This document shows, piece by piece, positions 19,575-27,797 of a DNA stretch of 44,757 bases. The notes under the pieces are model-generated. The model ran no database searches and was not told the origin of the DNA. It saw only the letters and a list, made by a program, of their open reading frames with translations. A program made the translations under genes and the position numbers. How positions within the stretch are numbered: the first letter of the stretch is position 1; every line of letters starts with the position of its first letter. The DNA is from Bacteroidales bacterium (GTDB lineage: Bacteria > Bacteroidota > Bacteroidia > Bacteroidales > UBA3824), in the NCBI GenBank assembly GCA_016286055.1, contig JAEERW010000019.1:1-44757 (forward strand), read 5' to 3'.

Positions 19575-19607
19575 CAAAATTAATAAAAGTATTTTATTTT
19601 ACGGCAA
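19575..19607 (-). promoter_or_regulatory. Candidate Bacteroidetes-type promoter for lpxD operon
   Basis: On the minus strand TTG (19607-19605), 22 nt, then TAATTTTG (19582-19575), an exact TAnnTTTG box. The predicted start of transcription is only about 10 nt before the lpxD ATG. The spacer is slightly longer than the usual 19-21 nt. Confidence 0.4.
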
Positions 19608-19627
19608 GTATTTTTGGGTAATTTTTT

Positions 19628-20863
19628 TTACACTTCCATATAACATACATAATACTTGGTAACCGCCTGTGCGAGTGTGGCAACATTTGAAATATCCGAT
19701 GCTTCGGCTATGTTGCTGAGTGAGCCGTCTTTGCGCAGGATGTTGATGGGCGAATCGCTGTTAAGGCTGTACGCCTTGTTGTAAAGTCGTCCAGTGAATA
19801 CAAAATAGTCGAGGTATTCAGTGGGGACGATGTTTTTTAATCCTGATTTCAACGATTCTATGCGCTCAGGCTCGGGTGCTTGTTCCGAAATCTCAATTGT
19901 AAAGAGGTTTCTTGTGAGGATTCTTTGGCAGAGTGTAGAAATCACCTTGTCGGGATGATATTGCCATTGTTTGATAGATGAAAAAATGTCGCTATCGTCG
20001 AGATCGGCAAAATAGTCGAGCGATGTGCGTTGGTCTATCGGCTGATGAAGGCGGTCGGCAGTTATGTCGTTTTCAAGGAAAAACTTCAACGTGGGCGGAG
20101 CGTAAAGGTCGGTGCCTGAGTGTGCAAGTTCGCGGGCGCGGCGCATAATCTTTTTGAGTATCTCCTCTACCACCACAACGGTTTTGTGCAAGTATACTTG
20201 CCAGTACATCAGCCGTCGGGCAATGAGAAAGTTTTCGATAGAATATATACCCTTGCCCTCGATGGCGGGAGTGTCGCCGCAGGGTGCGAGCATCTTGATA
20301 ATGCGGTCGCAACCGATTTTGCCCTCAATTACGCCGGTGAAAAAACTATCGCGGTTGAGATAGTCGAGACGGTCCATATCCAACTGACTTGAAACCAAAT
20401 TGTGGAGAATTTTTTTGGGGTGCGAACCGTTGAACACCGCAATTCCCTCGGAAATCTTGCCGCCAAGGTCGCGGTTGATGATGTTCATAAACTCCTCAGA
20501 GATAGTTTCGTGACTTACATTATTGAAAAAGAAGTGTTCCAAAGTGTGCGAAAAAGGACCGTGCCCCACATCGTGAAGAAGTATGGCTGTGAGTGCCGCG
20601 CTCCGTTCCTGATCGGTAAGTTGAAGTCCCTTTGATTCAAGTACATTGAGTGCGTTTTGCATCAGAAATGTAGCCCCCACAGAGTGTTGAAACCTTGTGT
20701 GCATTGCGCCCGGATATACGTAGCAACTTAGTCCGAGCTGCTTGATACGCCTCATACGCTGAAACAGAGGGTGTTCCATAATGTCGAAAACAATCTCGTT
20801 TTCGATATTGATAAACCCGTAAACAGGGTCGTTGATAACTTTAAGTTTGTTGGTTTTTGACAT
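19628..20863 (-). CDS. HD-domain phosphohydrolase (dGTPase/SAMHD1-like)
   Basis: From the ATG at 20863 the protein is 411 aa. It begins MSKTNKLKVINDPVYGFI and carries the HD signature: His in TRFQHSVGATF, then ILLHDVGHGPFSHTLEHFFF and LVSSQLDMDRLDYLNRDS. These are the H...HD...D metal ligands of the dGTPase/SAMHD1 group, which hydrolyse dNTPs or related nucleotides. The substrate is not known for the Bacteroidetes members. An in-frame ATG at 20905 would overlap the upstream muramidase gene; the start chosen leaves 13 bp after that stop. In Bacteroidales this gene is regularly found just upstream of lpxD, as here. Confidence 0.92.
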   Translation of the reverse strand: MSKTNKLKVINDPVYGFINIENEIVFDIMEHPLFQRMRRIKQLGLSCYVYPGAMHTRFQHSVGATFLMQNALNVLESKGLQLTDQERSAALTAILLHDVGHGPFSHTLEHFFFNNVSHETISEEFMNIINRDLGGKISEGIAVFNGSHPKKILHNLVSSQLDMDRLDYLNRDSFFTGVIEGKIGCDRIIKMLAPCGDTPAIEGKGIYSIENFLIARRLMYWQVYLHKTVVVVEEILKKIMRRARELAHSGTDLYAPPTLKFFLENDITADRLHQPIDQRTSLDYFADLDDSDIFSSIKQWQYHPDKVISTLCQRILTRNLFTIEISEQAPEPERIESLKSGLKNIVPTEYLDYFVFTGRLYNKAYSLNSDSPINILRKDGSLSNIAEASDISNVATLAQAVTKYYVCYMEV

Positions 20864-20876
20864 TTTGGGGTAATGA

Positions 20877-22118
20877 TTAATTGTCGTAGATAAGGTATTT
20901 TGCACGAATTTTCAGATAGTTGTCGAGTCCGGGCTGCCAAGTGGCTATAATCTCCTCCTCGGTTTTGCCTTGTTGGAGCATTGTGGGCAGAGTGCCGTTG
21001 CCGTAAAGCAGTTTTAGAAAATCCCTTCGGTTAATCATATCACGCTTGGGAAACTTGTTGTACATTGTTATAAAGTAACTTAGCGTAAACTTTATGCTGT
21101 CGGGATTGAGATTGGTAAAATCCATACCGAAACAACGTTTGCCCTTGTGCTGCGGATTGGTCTGCATTCCGGGCATATCCTTGGGCGTAAAAACGTATGC
21201 ACCCATAGTGCTGTCGGGATAGCCTATTGAGGTGAAAGGGCGCTCGGTGCCACGTCCCACGCTCACTTGGGTAGCCTCAAAAAAACAAAGACTTGGATAA
21301 AGCCTTATGGCAAGATAGTCGGGAAGGTTTGGCGACGGTTTTACAGGAGGGGCATAACGGGTGTGGCGGGTATAGTTTTTTACAGGAATAACTGTGAGGT
21401 CGCATTCTATGCCGTTTTTGAGCCATCCTTCGTAATTAATCATATTTGCAAGTTCGCCCGCAGTAGTGCCGTAGACAATAGGAATTGGGTCGAGACTTAC
21501 AAACGAAACGGCATCCTTGTCGCGGACAGGGCCTGCCACATAGTCGATATTAGGATTAGGACGGTCTAACACCACCACAGGAATATTGTTTTCGGCGCAC
21601 GCCTCCATCACATTGTGCATTGTGCTGATGTAAGTAAAGAAACGGCATCCCACGTCTTGAATATCATAGACCATAATGTCGATACCTTTTAGATGCTCTG
21701 CCGATGGTTTGAGGTTTTTGCCGTAAAGCGACACCACCTCAATGCCAGTTTTCTCGTCCTTGCCCGATACCACACGTTTGCCCGGCTCGGCATCGCCACG
21801 GAAACCGTGCTCTGGCGAGTAGATTTTTGCGATTTTGATGCCTTTATCCAAAAGCAAATCTACCAAATGCCCACCAAACGCCACTGTGGTAGCGTTGCCG
21901 GTGAGCCCTACGCGCTTGTTTTTTAATAAGTTAAGATATGCGGTGGTGTCTTCGGCTGCCACTATCACAGGAAGCGGTTTTGGCTGTGGTGCAGGTGCCA
22001 CCTCCTCACTTTTTGAAGAATCTATTGGCGAAACATTTTGAGTGTCAACGCCTTGCTTTTTACCCTTGCATCCCGCAAGTATTAATAAAAAAAGTGTGTA
22101 TAATATAAGGTGTTTCAT
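20877..22118 (-). CDS. namZ: Exo-beta-N-acetylmuramidase, NamZ family (DUF1343/GH171), lipoprotein
   Basis: The 413-aa protein has a lipoprotein signal (MKHLILYTLFLLILAGC, lipobox Cys17). A low-complexity linker follows to about residue 45, then the DUF1343 catalytic fold: NKRVGLTGNATTV, YSPEHGFRGDAEPG, DIQDVGCRFFTYISTMHNVMEA, VVLDRPNP and the later ERPFTSIGYPD segment. NamZ enzymes (glycoside hydrolase 171) release terminal MurNAc from the non-reducing end of peptidoglycan fragments during wall recycling. It probably acts in the periplasm or on the membrane surface. It sits between the EEP-nuclease gene (15 bp upstream) and the HD hydrolase. Confidence 0.9.
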   Translation of the reverse strand: MKHLILYTLFLLILAGCKGKKQGVDTQNVSPIDSSKSEEVAPAPQPKPLPVIVAAEDTTAYLNLLKNKRVGLTGNATTVAFGGHLVDLLLDKGIKIAKIYSPEHGFRGDAEPGKRVVSGKDEKTGIEVVSLYGKNLKPSAEHLKGIDIMVYDIQDVGCRFFTYISTMHNVMEACAENNIPVVVLDRPNPNIDYVAGPVRDKDAVSFVSLDPIPIVYGTTAGELANMINYEGWLKNGIECDLTVIPVKNYTRHTRYAPPVKPSPNLPDYLAIRLYPSLCFFEATQVSVGRGTERPFTSIGYPDSTMGAYVFTPKDMPGMQTNPQHKGKRCFGMDFTNLNPDSIKFTLSYFITMYNKFPKRDMINRRDFLKLLYGNGTLPTMLQQGKTEEEIIATWQPGLDNYLKIRAKYLIYDN

Positions 22119-22133
22119 GTTGTGAGAAAAAAA

Positions 22134-23159
22134 TTATCTGAACTGTTGAGCCCTTTCGGTGTCGAGTTCGAGCGAGCAGACAACAATGCCGTGGTCGCTC
22201 TTGTACTTGTCGGGTTTTTCGGTTGAGAAGGTCTGGTCGATAAGATGGTCGTTGAATACCTTAACCTGAGCCACACGACCAGTGTAGCGAGGATTTTCGG
22301 TAACGAGTTCTTGCGACACCATAATGTGGTCGAGACTTTCGTACATACCGTTGTGAATATGTGTGTAATAAAAATCCTGATAGCTGCGGCGAGCTTGAAT
22401 ATCCTTAACGTGGTATAGGAGCACATCCCAAACATTGCGTTTAACATCGTCGGGAAGTTTGTGCTGCGGCACTTCGCCCGAAATAATGCGTGTGGTAACA
22501 GAGTTGCCAGTATCGTTAACGTCGCCAAACACCACCACAGGATTTTCGCGACCTTGCAGATAATCGCAAAGAATTGTTCTTACAGCCGACGACTCAGCGG
22601 CACGGAGCATCAACGAACGCACCTGAGCACGGGCAAGGTCGATGGGGTTAGTATCCGATTCGCCTTGGTAAAAGATTGGACGTTTGGATTTTAAGTGCAC
22701 CACAAAGAATGTGATGATACCATAGTTTGGAATCAACACCTTGACCTTAAGCACAGGACGTGTAAAAGTTTTAAAAGGCAATGTTATAAGTTCGCCACGC
22801 TGCTGAAAGGTTATCATCGATTTTTTGGGGAAATATTCTATCAGCTGAACATCCTGAATAGGATAGCGTGAAAGCAGTGCCACGCGGGGCTGTTCGCCGT
22901 TTTCGCCAGGCATCACCACCTCGGCGTGCTGGTAGTTCTTGTTATTACTGATAATGCGTTCGATTGCCTCAAGATGAAAACACTCTTGAAAACCAATCAC
23001 ATCGGCATTCATCTGGTTGAGCATAAAGTTGATCCACTCCGCCTTGCGGTCAAAGTCGTACTGCGAGAGTTTCATCGATCCGTACATCTCTACGTTGGGC
23101 AGCATCAAGTTCATCAGGTTGAATGTGCCGCACTTTATTGTAATTATCTTCTGAGCCAT
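22134..23159 (-). CDS. Endonuclease/exonuclease/phosphatase (EEP) family protein
   Basis: The 341-aa protein shows the DNase I-like fold: Asn and Glu metal-site segments FNLMNLM and IGFQECFHLEAIERI, the catalytic His in VVHLKSKRP, FGDVNDTGNSVT (the D-x-N pair), DHIMVSQEL and the final SDHGIVVCSLE. No signal peptide is seen, so a cytoplasmic nuclease or phosphodiesterase is likely; the substrate is unknown. It begins the transcript continuing into namZ and the HD hydrolase. The secG-operon terminator lies upstream. Confidence 0.9.
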   Translation of the reverse strand: MAQKIITIKCGTFNLMNLMLPNVEMYGSMKLSQYDFDRKAEWINFMLNQMNADVIGFQECFHLEAIERIISNNKNYQHAEVVMPGENGEQPRVALLSRYPIQDVQLIEYFPKKSMITFQQRGELITLPFKTFTRPVLKVKVLIPNYGIITFFVVHLKSKRPIFYQGESDTNPIDLARAQVRSLMLRAAESSAVRTILCDYLQGRENPVVVFGDVNDTGNSVTTRIISGEVPQHKLPDDVKRNVWDVLLYHVKDIQARRSYQDFYYTHIHNGMYESLDHIMVSQELVTENPRYTGRVAQVKVFNDHLIDQTFSTEKPDKYKSDHGIVVCSLELDTERAQQFR

Positions 23160-23236
23160 ATTTTGGTACTATTAGGTTAAAAAAATATTGTTGAAAAGAT
23201 ACGGATTTTTTTTGAAACTTGTACGCTTAAGCGCAT

Positions 23237-23273
23237 AAAAAAATCCGAAAACAATGTTGCTTTCGGATTTTTT
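23237..23273. terminator. Terminator downstream of secG
   Basis: AAAAAATCCGAAA pairs with TTTCGGATTTTTT around a 10-nt loop. T-runs stand on both sides. It ends the minus-strand operon closing with secG (stop at 23291). Confidence 0.85.
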
Positions 23274-23290
23274 ACTAATGCCTTTAAGAA

Positions 23291-23623
23291 TTATTGATTC
23301 TGTTGATTCTGTTGGGTAGTTGGTTGAACGTTTGTAGGAATCACAAGGTCGGTTTGATTTACAAGACGCTCTTTAACATGAGATTGTTTGTCTCTGTTGT
23401 TTTGAGACATGAAAGCACAACTGATGATACTCATTACCACAATGGCGATAACAATACCCCAAGTATAACTTTCAAGTTTGCTTTTCTGCTCGGCAACACC
23501 TCCGAAACGGTTTCCTACGCCAAAGTTAGAGGCAAGACCACCACCTTTTGAATTTTGCACTAATACAATCAGTATAAGTAAGAAAGCCGCAATAACAATG
23601 GCTATCAACAATAATAGATACAT
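23291..23623 (-). CDS. secG: Preprotein translocase subunit SecG
   Basis: The 110-aa protein has the SecG pattern: a first transmembrane helix (about 3-23), the conserved loop LVQNSKGGGLASNFGVGNRFGG split over residues 22-43, and a second transmembrane helix (about 53-72). A Gln/Asn-rich tail follows. SecG assists SecYE in protein export across the inner membrane. It is the last gene after the TPR protein gene (10 bp gap). Confidence 0.95.
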   Translation of the reverse strand: MYLLLLIAIVIAAFLLILIVLVQNSKGGGLASNFGVGNRFGGVAEQKSKLESYTWGIVIAIVVMSIISCAFMSQNNRDKQSHVKERLVNQTDLVIPTNVQPTTQQNQQNQ

Positions 23624-23633
23624 AATCGTTTAA

Positions 23634-25217
23634 TTATTTTTTGTTTAATATGTTTATTTCTTCAATTTTGGCTGCAAAGTAAGCACTTTTTTCTGGATTT
23701 TTCAAAATTAATTCATTATAAATTTCAATTGCTTTGTCATAAAGTTTCTGTTCGGTGTAAAGAACCGCGAGTTTTTCGGTATAAAGACCCTCAGGAGGAG
23801 CAATGCTCTCCTGTCCCATATCTCCTTCGGTTACCTCTTTGTTGCGGTCGATGTGTGGCGACTCTTTTAAAAACTTGTCTATAAGGTCGTTTTTGGAGTT
23901 GCCTTCATTTTTTTTTTCTTCCTCTGTTTTGCTTTTATATTTGTTGAGACGCATTTTTAGTTTTTCGGCTGCCGACAAAGGCTTTTCTGATTCTGCGTCT
24001 GTAGAGGGTGCAGGTGCAGGCTTGGCAGGTTTTGCTTCTTTTTCGACAACAGGTTTTTCTATCTTGGGGGCTTCTATTTTTTCCACTTTGGCTTCTACGG
24101 GTTTTTCTACCTTGGTTTCTGAAGTGGTAACAGTGGTTTTTTCTGTAACAACCTTAGCGCCATCGGCTGTGCGTGAAACCTCAATCTTTTTTTCAACCTT
24201 TGGTTCTGATTTTTCAACAGATTCTACCACTGTGGCAGCCACAGCTGCAGCGGCTGTAGCTGCGGCAACGGGTTTTACAGCAGGTTCGGATGGGGTAGGA
24301 GCGGCGGAAGAGGATTTTGTTTCGGTAACAGTGGTAGTGGTTACTGTTTTTTCTTCTACCACTATGGTTGCAGTACGTTTTTTCTTAGCCTCTTCGCTCT
24401 CTTTCTTTAATTGAGCTATTTTGGTGAGAATGTCTACCTTTCCTGTGGTTTTTTTCTCATCAGTTTTAACGGGCTCGGGTTCGGGTTTGGTTTCAACCTT
24501 TACTTCAACCTTAGGCTTATCCTCAACTTTGGGCTTGGCTTCAATTTTGGGTTCGGGTTTGGTTTCAACCTTTACTTCAACCTTAGGCTTATCCTCAACC
24601 TTGGGCTTGGCTTCAATTTTGGGTTCGGGTTTGGTTTCAACCTTTACTTCAACCTTAGGCTTATCCTCAACCTTAGGCTTATCCTCAACCTTGGGCTTGG
24701 CTTCAATTTTGGGTTCGGGACGAGGGAAACGTCGTTCGCGCGGAGGTGCGGCAGCGTCGGCAGGTTCGGGTTCGTTGAGTGGAGATTTTACAGAACCATC
24801 GGCTTCAACGTTGGTTACAACCATATTATAGTTTTTAATCTCGTTGAGTCCAAACATATCGTTGGCAATCTCATCGTGATGTTTTTTGAGTTCTTCAAGC
24901 GGCGTAGGCTTTTTGTCAGATACATCACGAACTACCTTTTTCGCTTTATCATCTTTTTTATCCTTTTTAGTGTTGGCGTTGGATTGCTTTTGAAGATCCT
25001 TGTAGAGAATGTATCTGTCGGATACATACAAGGTTTCGATGGGCAGTTTTTCTTGTGCCACCTTAGGATTTATCTTATTGAGCGCGAGTAGGTACATCAG
25101 ATGGGCGGTCTGAAAGTAAGGGTACTGTTTGATAAGTCCTTCAATTTCTACAACGCTTTCTTCGTTAATCAGGTCGGGTTCTTGTAAGAACTTGATAAAT
25201 TGCTTTGATGTAATCAT
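23634..25217 (-). CDS. TPR protein with long Lys/Glu/Pro-rich repeat region
   Basis: The 527-aa protein has a folded N-terminal domain (1 to about 85, with LIKQYPYFQTAHLMYLLALN). A long charged, Pro/Ala/Val/Lys-rich disordered middle (about 85-430) includes three tandem 24-residue units. The C-terminus is a TPR-like helical pair (EKLAVLYTEQKLYDKAIEIY, about 475-527). No signal peptide is visible, so it is likely cytoplasmic; its function is unknown. The position between lptE and secG is conserved in Bacteroidales, so an envelope- or secretion-linked role is plausible but unproven. The middle section lacks hydrophobic core residues. Confidence 0.85.
   Translation of the reverse strand: MITSKQFIKFLQEPDLINEESVVEIEGLIKQYPYFQTAHLMYLLALNKINPKVAQEKLPIETLYVSDRYILYKDLQKQSNANTKKDKKDDKAKKVVRDVSDKKPTPLEELKKHHDEIANDMFGLNEIKNYNMVVTNVEADGSVKSPLNEPEPADAAAPPRERRFPRPEPKIEAKPKVEDKPKVEDKPKVEVKVETKPEPKIEAKPKVEDKPKVEVKVETKPEPKIEAKPKVEDKPKVEVKVETKPEPEPVKTDEKKTTGKVDILTKIAQLKKESEEAKKKRTATIVVEEKTVTTTTVTETKSSSAAPTPSEPAVKPVAAATAAAAVAATVVESVEKSEPKVEKKIEVSRTADGAKVVTEKTTVTTSETKVEKPVEAKVEKIEAPKIEKPVVEKEAKPAKPAPAPSTDAESEKPLSAAEKLKMRLNKYKSKTEEEKKNEGNSKNDLIDKFLKESPHIDRNKEVTEGDMGQESIAPPEGLYTEKLAVLYTEQKLYDKAIEIYNELILKNPEKSAYFAAKIEEINILNKK
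24479..24718 (-). repeat. In-gene tandem repeat, 72-bp unit, about three copies
   Basis: The unit encodes PEPKIEAKPKVEDKPKVE followed by VKVETK (24 aa). Two copies are nearly identical and the third has an extra six-residue KVEDKP insertion. DNA copies are almost identical, so copy number may vary between strains. Confidence 0.9.
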
Positions 25218-25282
25218 AATGTCTGCTTTTTTGAGAGGTCTTAAGCCTATAATTGTTTTTCCTAAATATTGTTGTTTTTGTT

Positions 25283-25789
25283 TTACCAGTTTACTACCGA
25301 ATCGTTGAAAATATCATCGATCAGCAAAGATACTATATCTTCCACTAGAGTAGATTCCACCGTAGCGAACGGCAGTTTTACATCGTAGTCGGCATATCTC
25401 GAATAACTTTTATCAAAGTCGTTGTCGGGTTCAGTTGCGTTAGTAAACGAGACCTTGATAGTTATAGTAAGGCGGTTGTTAGCCGCTTGCCCAGAAGATT
25501 TTATGTCTACCGGGGATATTTTGTAACCTGTTATTGTTCCTTCAAAAGAGAGGTCTCCTCCTGATTTAACCAAATTGAGCGGAGTTTGACTCATAAACCG
25601 GTTTTTAAGGTCTTCTGTGATTTTTTGCGACAGAGTAGGGTTTACGTAGCTCGACCTGTTTTGAAAATAATCAATGCTTACAGTTTTTGCTGAACCATAC
25701 GATGCTCCAGTAAAGGAGTATATGCCACAACCTTGCCAAACCATAGCTGTTAACACCATAAAAACCGATATTATTTTAAAAAATCTCAT
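25283..25789 (-). CDS. lptE: LPS-assembly lipoprotein LptE
   Basis: The 168-aa protein has a lipoprotein-type signal peptide (MRFFKIISVFMVLTAMVWQGC, acylated Cys21). The mature start GIYSFTGASYGSAKTVSIDY, then FQNRSSYVNPTLSQKITEDL, is characteristic of Bacteroidetes LptE. It plugs the LptD barrel and helps place LPS on the outer surface. It overlaps the upstream sigma-54 activator gene by 4 nt, so the two are translationally coupled. No lptD is in the window. Confidence 0.92.
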   Translation of the reverse strand: MRFFKIISVFMVLTAMVWQGCGIYSFTGASYGSAKTVSIDYFQNRSSYVNPTLSQKITEDLKNRFMSQTPLNLVKSGGDLSFEGTITGYKISPVDIKSSGQAANNRLTITIKVSFTNATEPDNDFDKSYSRYADYDVKLPFATVESTLVEDIVSLLIDDIFNDSVVNW

Positions 25790-26976
25790 TTTTCCAATTT
25801 GTATTCTTTAAGTTTGCGGTAAAGGGTGCGTTCTGATATTCCCAGTTCCTTAGCGGCCGGCTTGCGTTTTCCAGAATATTTTTCTAATGCTTTGCGAATT
25901 AGGTCTTCTTCTGTGGCAGAGAGCGACAGAGTGTCGTCGATAAGTTCTCCTTGTTGGATAAACGTGTCCACATCAGTGTCGTCGTGCAGAATGTGCGACT
26001 CGTCTACAATATGCTCGTTGATATGTTGAACAGGCGAATGCACAGGATTTCCGCCTATTAGTTGACGCATCTCTTTTTTGAGTTCGCTGATGTCGTTTTT
26101 CATGTCGAAGAGCACTTTGTAGAGGATTTCGCGTTCTGATGAAAACTGAGTGTCGTTTTCGGTTGATGATAAAAGTGCTGGCACTTTTACATCGTGATAA
26201 TCAGGTAGATATTTGCTCATAATATCGCCCGAAATTTCTCTGTTCTGCTCTATTATTGAGATTTGCTCGGTGACATTTTTTAGCTGTCGTACGTTTCCAG
26301 GCCAGCGATAGGTGAGAAGCATATTCTGAGCCTCAGAGTCAAGCCTGATGACAGGCATATGGTAACGTTCGGCAAAATCTGCAGCAAATTTGCGGAAAAT
26401 CAACAATATGTCGTTGCCTCTTTCGCGCAATGGCGGCATTGTTATCTGGACAGTGTTGAGCCTGTAATAAAGGTCTTCGCGGAAACGTCCTTTGCTTACC
26501 GCCTCTACCATATTAACGTTAGTGGCAGCCACCACTCTGACATCGGTTTTTTGCACTTTTGAAGAGCCAACTCTAATAAACTCTTTGCTTTCAAGCACGC
26601 GCAGAAGTCTAACTTGTGTGGCAAGGGGCAGTTCTGCCACCTCGTCGAGGAATATAGTTCCTTTGTCGGCAACCTCAAAATATCCGCGTCGTGAATCGTT
26701 AGCACCTGTAAATGAACCTTTTTCATGACCAAAAAGCTCGCTGTCGATAGTGCCTTCGGGAATGGCGCCGCAGTTTACTGCTATGTAGTTGCCGTGCTTG
26801 CGTGCGCTCATAGCGTGAATTACCTGAGGAATAAACTCTTTTCCTGCACCACTTTCTCCTGTTACAAGCACAGATATGTCGGTAGGCGCCACCTGAATTG
26901 CTATGTCGAGAGCGCGGTTTAGTTGCTCGTCGTTGCCTATAATGCCAAATCTCTGCTTTATATTTTGAAGTTCCAT
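25786..26976 (-). CDS. Sigma-54-dependent transcriptional activator without receiver domain
   Basis: From the ATG at 26976 (MELQNIKQRFGIIG) the protein is 396 aa: an AAA+ domain from residue 1 to about 240 and a linker. The C-terminal Fis-type HTH is AAKELGISERTLYRKLKEYK. Walker A is GESGAGKE, Walker B GTIFLDEV, and the sigma-54 contact loop reads GSFTGA instead of the usual GAFTGA. There is no N-terminal receiver or GAF domain, so activity must be controlled by level or by a partner. The upstream ATG at 26994 lies next to the predicted transcription start and is less likely. It is the first gene of the lptE-TPR-secG operon. Confidence 0.93.
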   Translation of the reverse strand: MELQNIKQRFGIIGNDEQLNRALDIAIQVAPTDISVLVTGESGAGKEFIPQVIHAMSARKHGNYIAVNCGAIPEGTIDSELFGHEKGSFTGANDSRRGYFEVADKGTIFLDEVAELPLATQVRLLRVLESKEFIRVGSSKVQKTDVRVVAATNVNMVEAVSKGRFREDLYYRLNTVQITMPPLRERGNDILLIFRKFAADFAERYHMPVIRLDSEAQNMLLTYRWPGNVRQLKNVTEQISIIEQNREISGDIMSKYLPDYHDVKVPALLSSTENDTQFSSEREILYKVLFDMKNDISELKKEMRQLIGGNPVHSPVQHINEHIVDESHILHDDTDVDTFIQQGELIDDTLSLSATEEDLIRKALEKYSGKRKPAAKELGISERTLYRKLKEYKLEK

Positions 26977-26998
26977 TAATATTCTATTTTTCAAATTA

Positions 26999-27030
26999 CA
27001 AAGTTACGCAAATAATCGGATAATAATCAA
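26999..27030 (-). promoter_or_regulatory. Candidate Bacteroidetes-type promoter for the lptE-secG operon
   Basis: TTG (27030-27028), 21 nt, then TAACTTTG (27006-26999), an exact TAnnTTTG box. The predicted transcription start is near 26992, so the ATG at 26976 is the better start codon for the sigma-54 activator. Confidence 0.5.
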
Positions 27031-27067
27031 CTTTTTTGTAAAAAAAAAATTTTTTTTATCGCTGGAG

Positions 27068-27165
27068 TTATTCTACATATACTTTGTAAGTGTTGCCCTC
27101 GACTACAACAAACGCATTTAGTTGCTAAAAACAGTTTCCCCGAGGCGTAAAATCTACAACCTAAA
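27068..27165 (-). pseudogene. Remnant of a coding tail downstream of the 192-aa orphan gene
   Basis: Within the 224-bp gap between the sigma-54 gene and the orphan gene, one minus-strand frame reads VDFTPRGNCF, a TAG stop, then QLNAFVVVEGNTYKVYVE and TAA (27070-27068). The second part has a natural protein-like composition, but no start or longer frame remains. It may be the end of another decayed cassette gene. I do not recognise the protein; chance coding remains possible. Confidence 0.3.
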
Positions 27166-27218
27166 TTGTGGATTTACTCCTCAGTATGGTTCTTGTAGTT
27201 ATACGCTGTTTAAGTTGT

Positions 27219-27797
27219 TCATTCAATTTCCATCCGAAAGTAGCCGTCGTAGAGATACCAATTATCTTCTAACTTTACTATCCAATGTTTTGTATTTTTG
27301 GGCATTTCGGGGTAAACGCAGTATTCCATAGAATCTTGGAAATGACTGATAAATTTTTCTTTGGGAATCGTTGTATACAATAAGTCGGCACCTATACGAT
27401 TACAATAAATGCCTAATACAATATAACTTTTGTAAAACGACCCTGGTATTTGTTCGCCTTTCCAAATTTTAAACATTTCGGTTTCAAAAAATGGAAATAA
27501 ATTCCTGATAGATTTATCAAGTGTTTGGTCAAACAACTCATACGGTATTTGTTTTTGTGAAAGTGCTACTGCAATATCAATGGGATGATTATAGTCGATT
27601 GTATTTATTAATTCTATTGTAGAATCATATTTCCTTCTATTATTATTAAATGTGGAAATTAAATATGATACTCGTTCATTGGATGAAATCTCTTTTTCTG
27701 AAAAAACAACTCCAATTATTATGAGTAATAATAAAAGGGAAATGCCTAACGCAAACCAGATAATAATGATTGATTTAATAGTTTTATTAGAAATCAT
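27219..27797 (-). CDS. Orphan membrane-anchored protein, candidate immunity protein
   Basis: From the ATG at 27797 the protein is 192 aa, with one transmembrane helix (about 8-30) and a soluble part that should face the periplasm. I do not recognise the family. An in-frame ATG at 27839 would lengthen it by 14 residues, but the chosen ATG has GGAGGA 9 nt upstream and overlaps by 11 nt the stop of the truncated tail encoded at 27787-28022. Stop/start overlap between a toxin-like tail and a small downstream gene is typical of toxin-immunity pairs, so an immunity role is inferred. The gene is AT-rich like the cassette genes further right. Confidence 0.7.
   Translation of the reverse strand: MISNKTIKSIIIIWFALGISLLLLLIIIGVVFSEKEISSNERVSYLISTFNNNRRKYDSTIELINTIDYNHPIDIAVALSQKQIPYELFDQTLDKSIRNLFPFFETEMFKIWKGEQIPGSFYKSYIVLGIYCNRIGADLLYTTIPKEKFISHFQDSMEYCVYPEMPKNTKHWIVKLEDNWYLYDGYFRMEIE

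Noticed and set aside
24479-24718. Possible CRISPR array
   Set aside because: The repeats are contiguous in-frame coding units without spacers.
24411-25091. 226-aa + strand ORF and similar long ORFs over the K/E/P repeat
   Set aside because: They are frame shadows of the repeat region; the Phe/Gly/Leu repeat composition is an artefact of the antisense reading.
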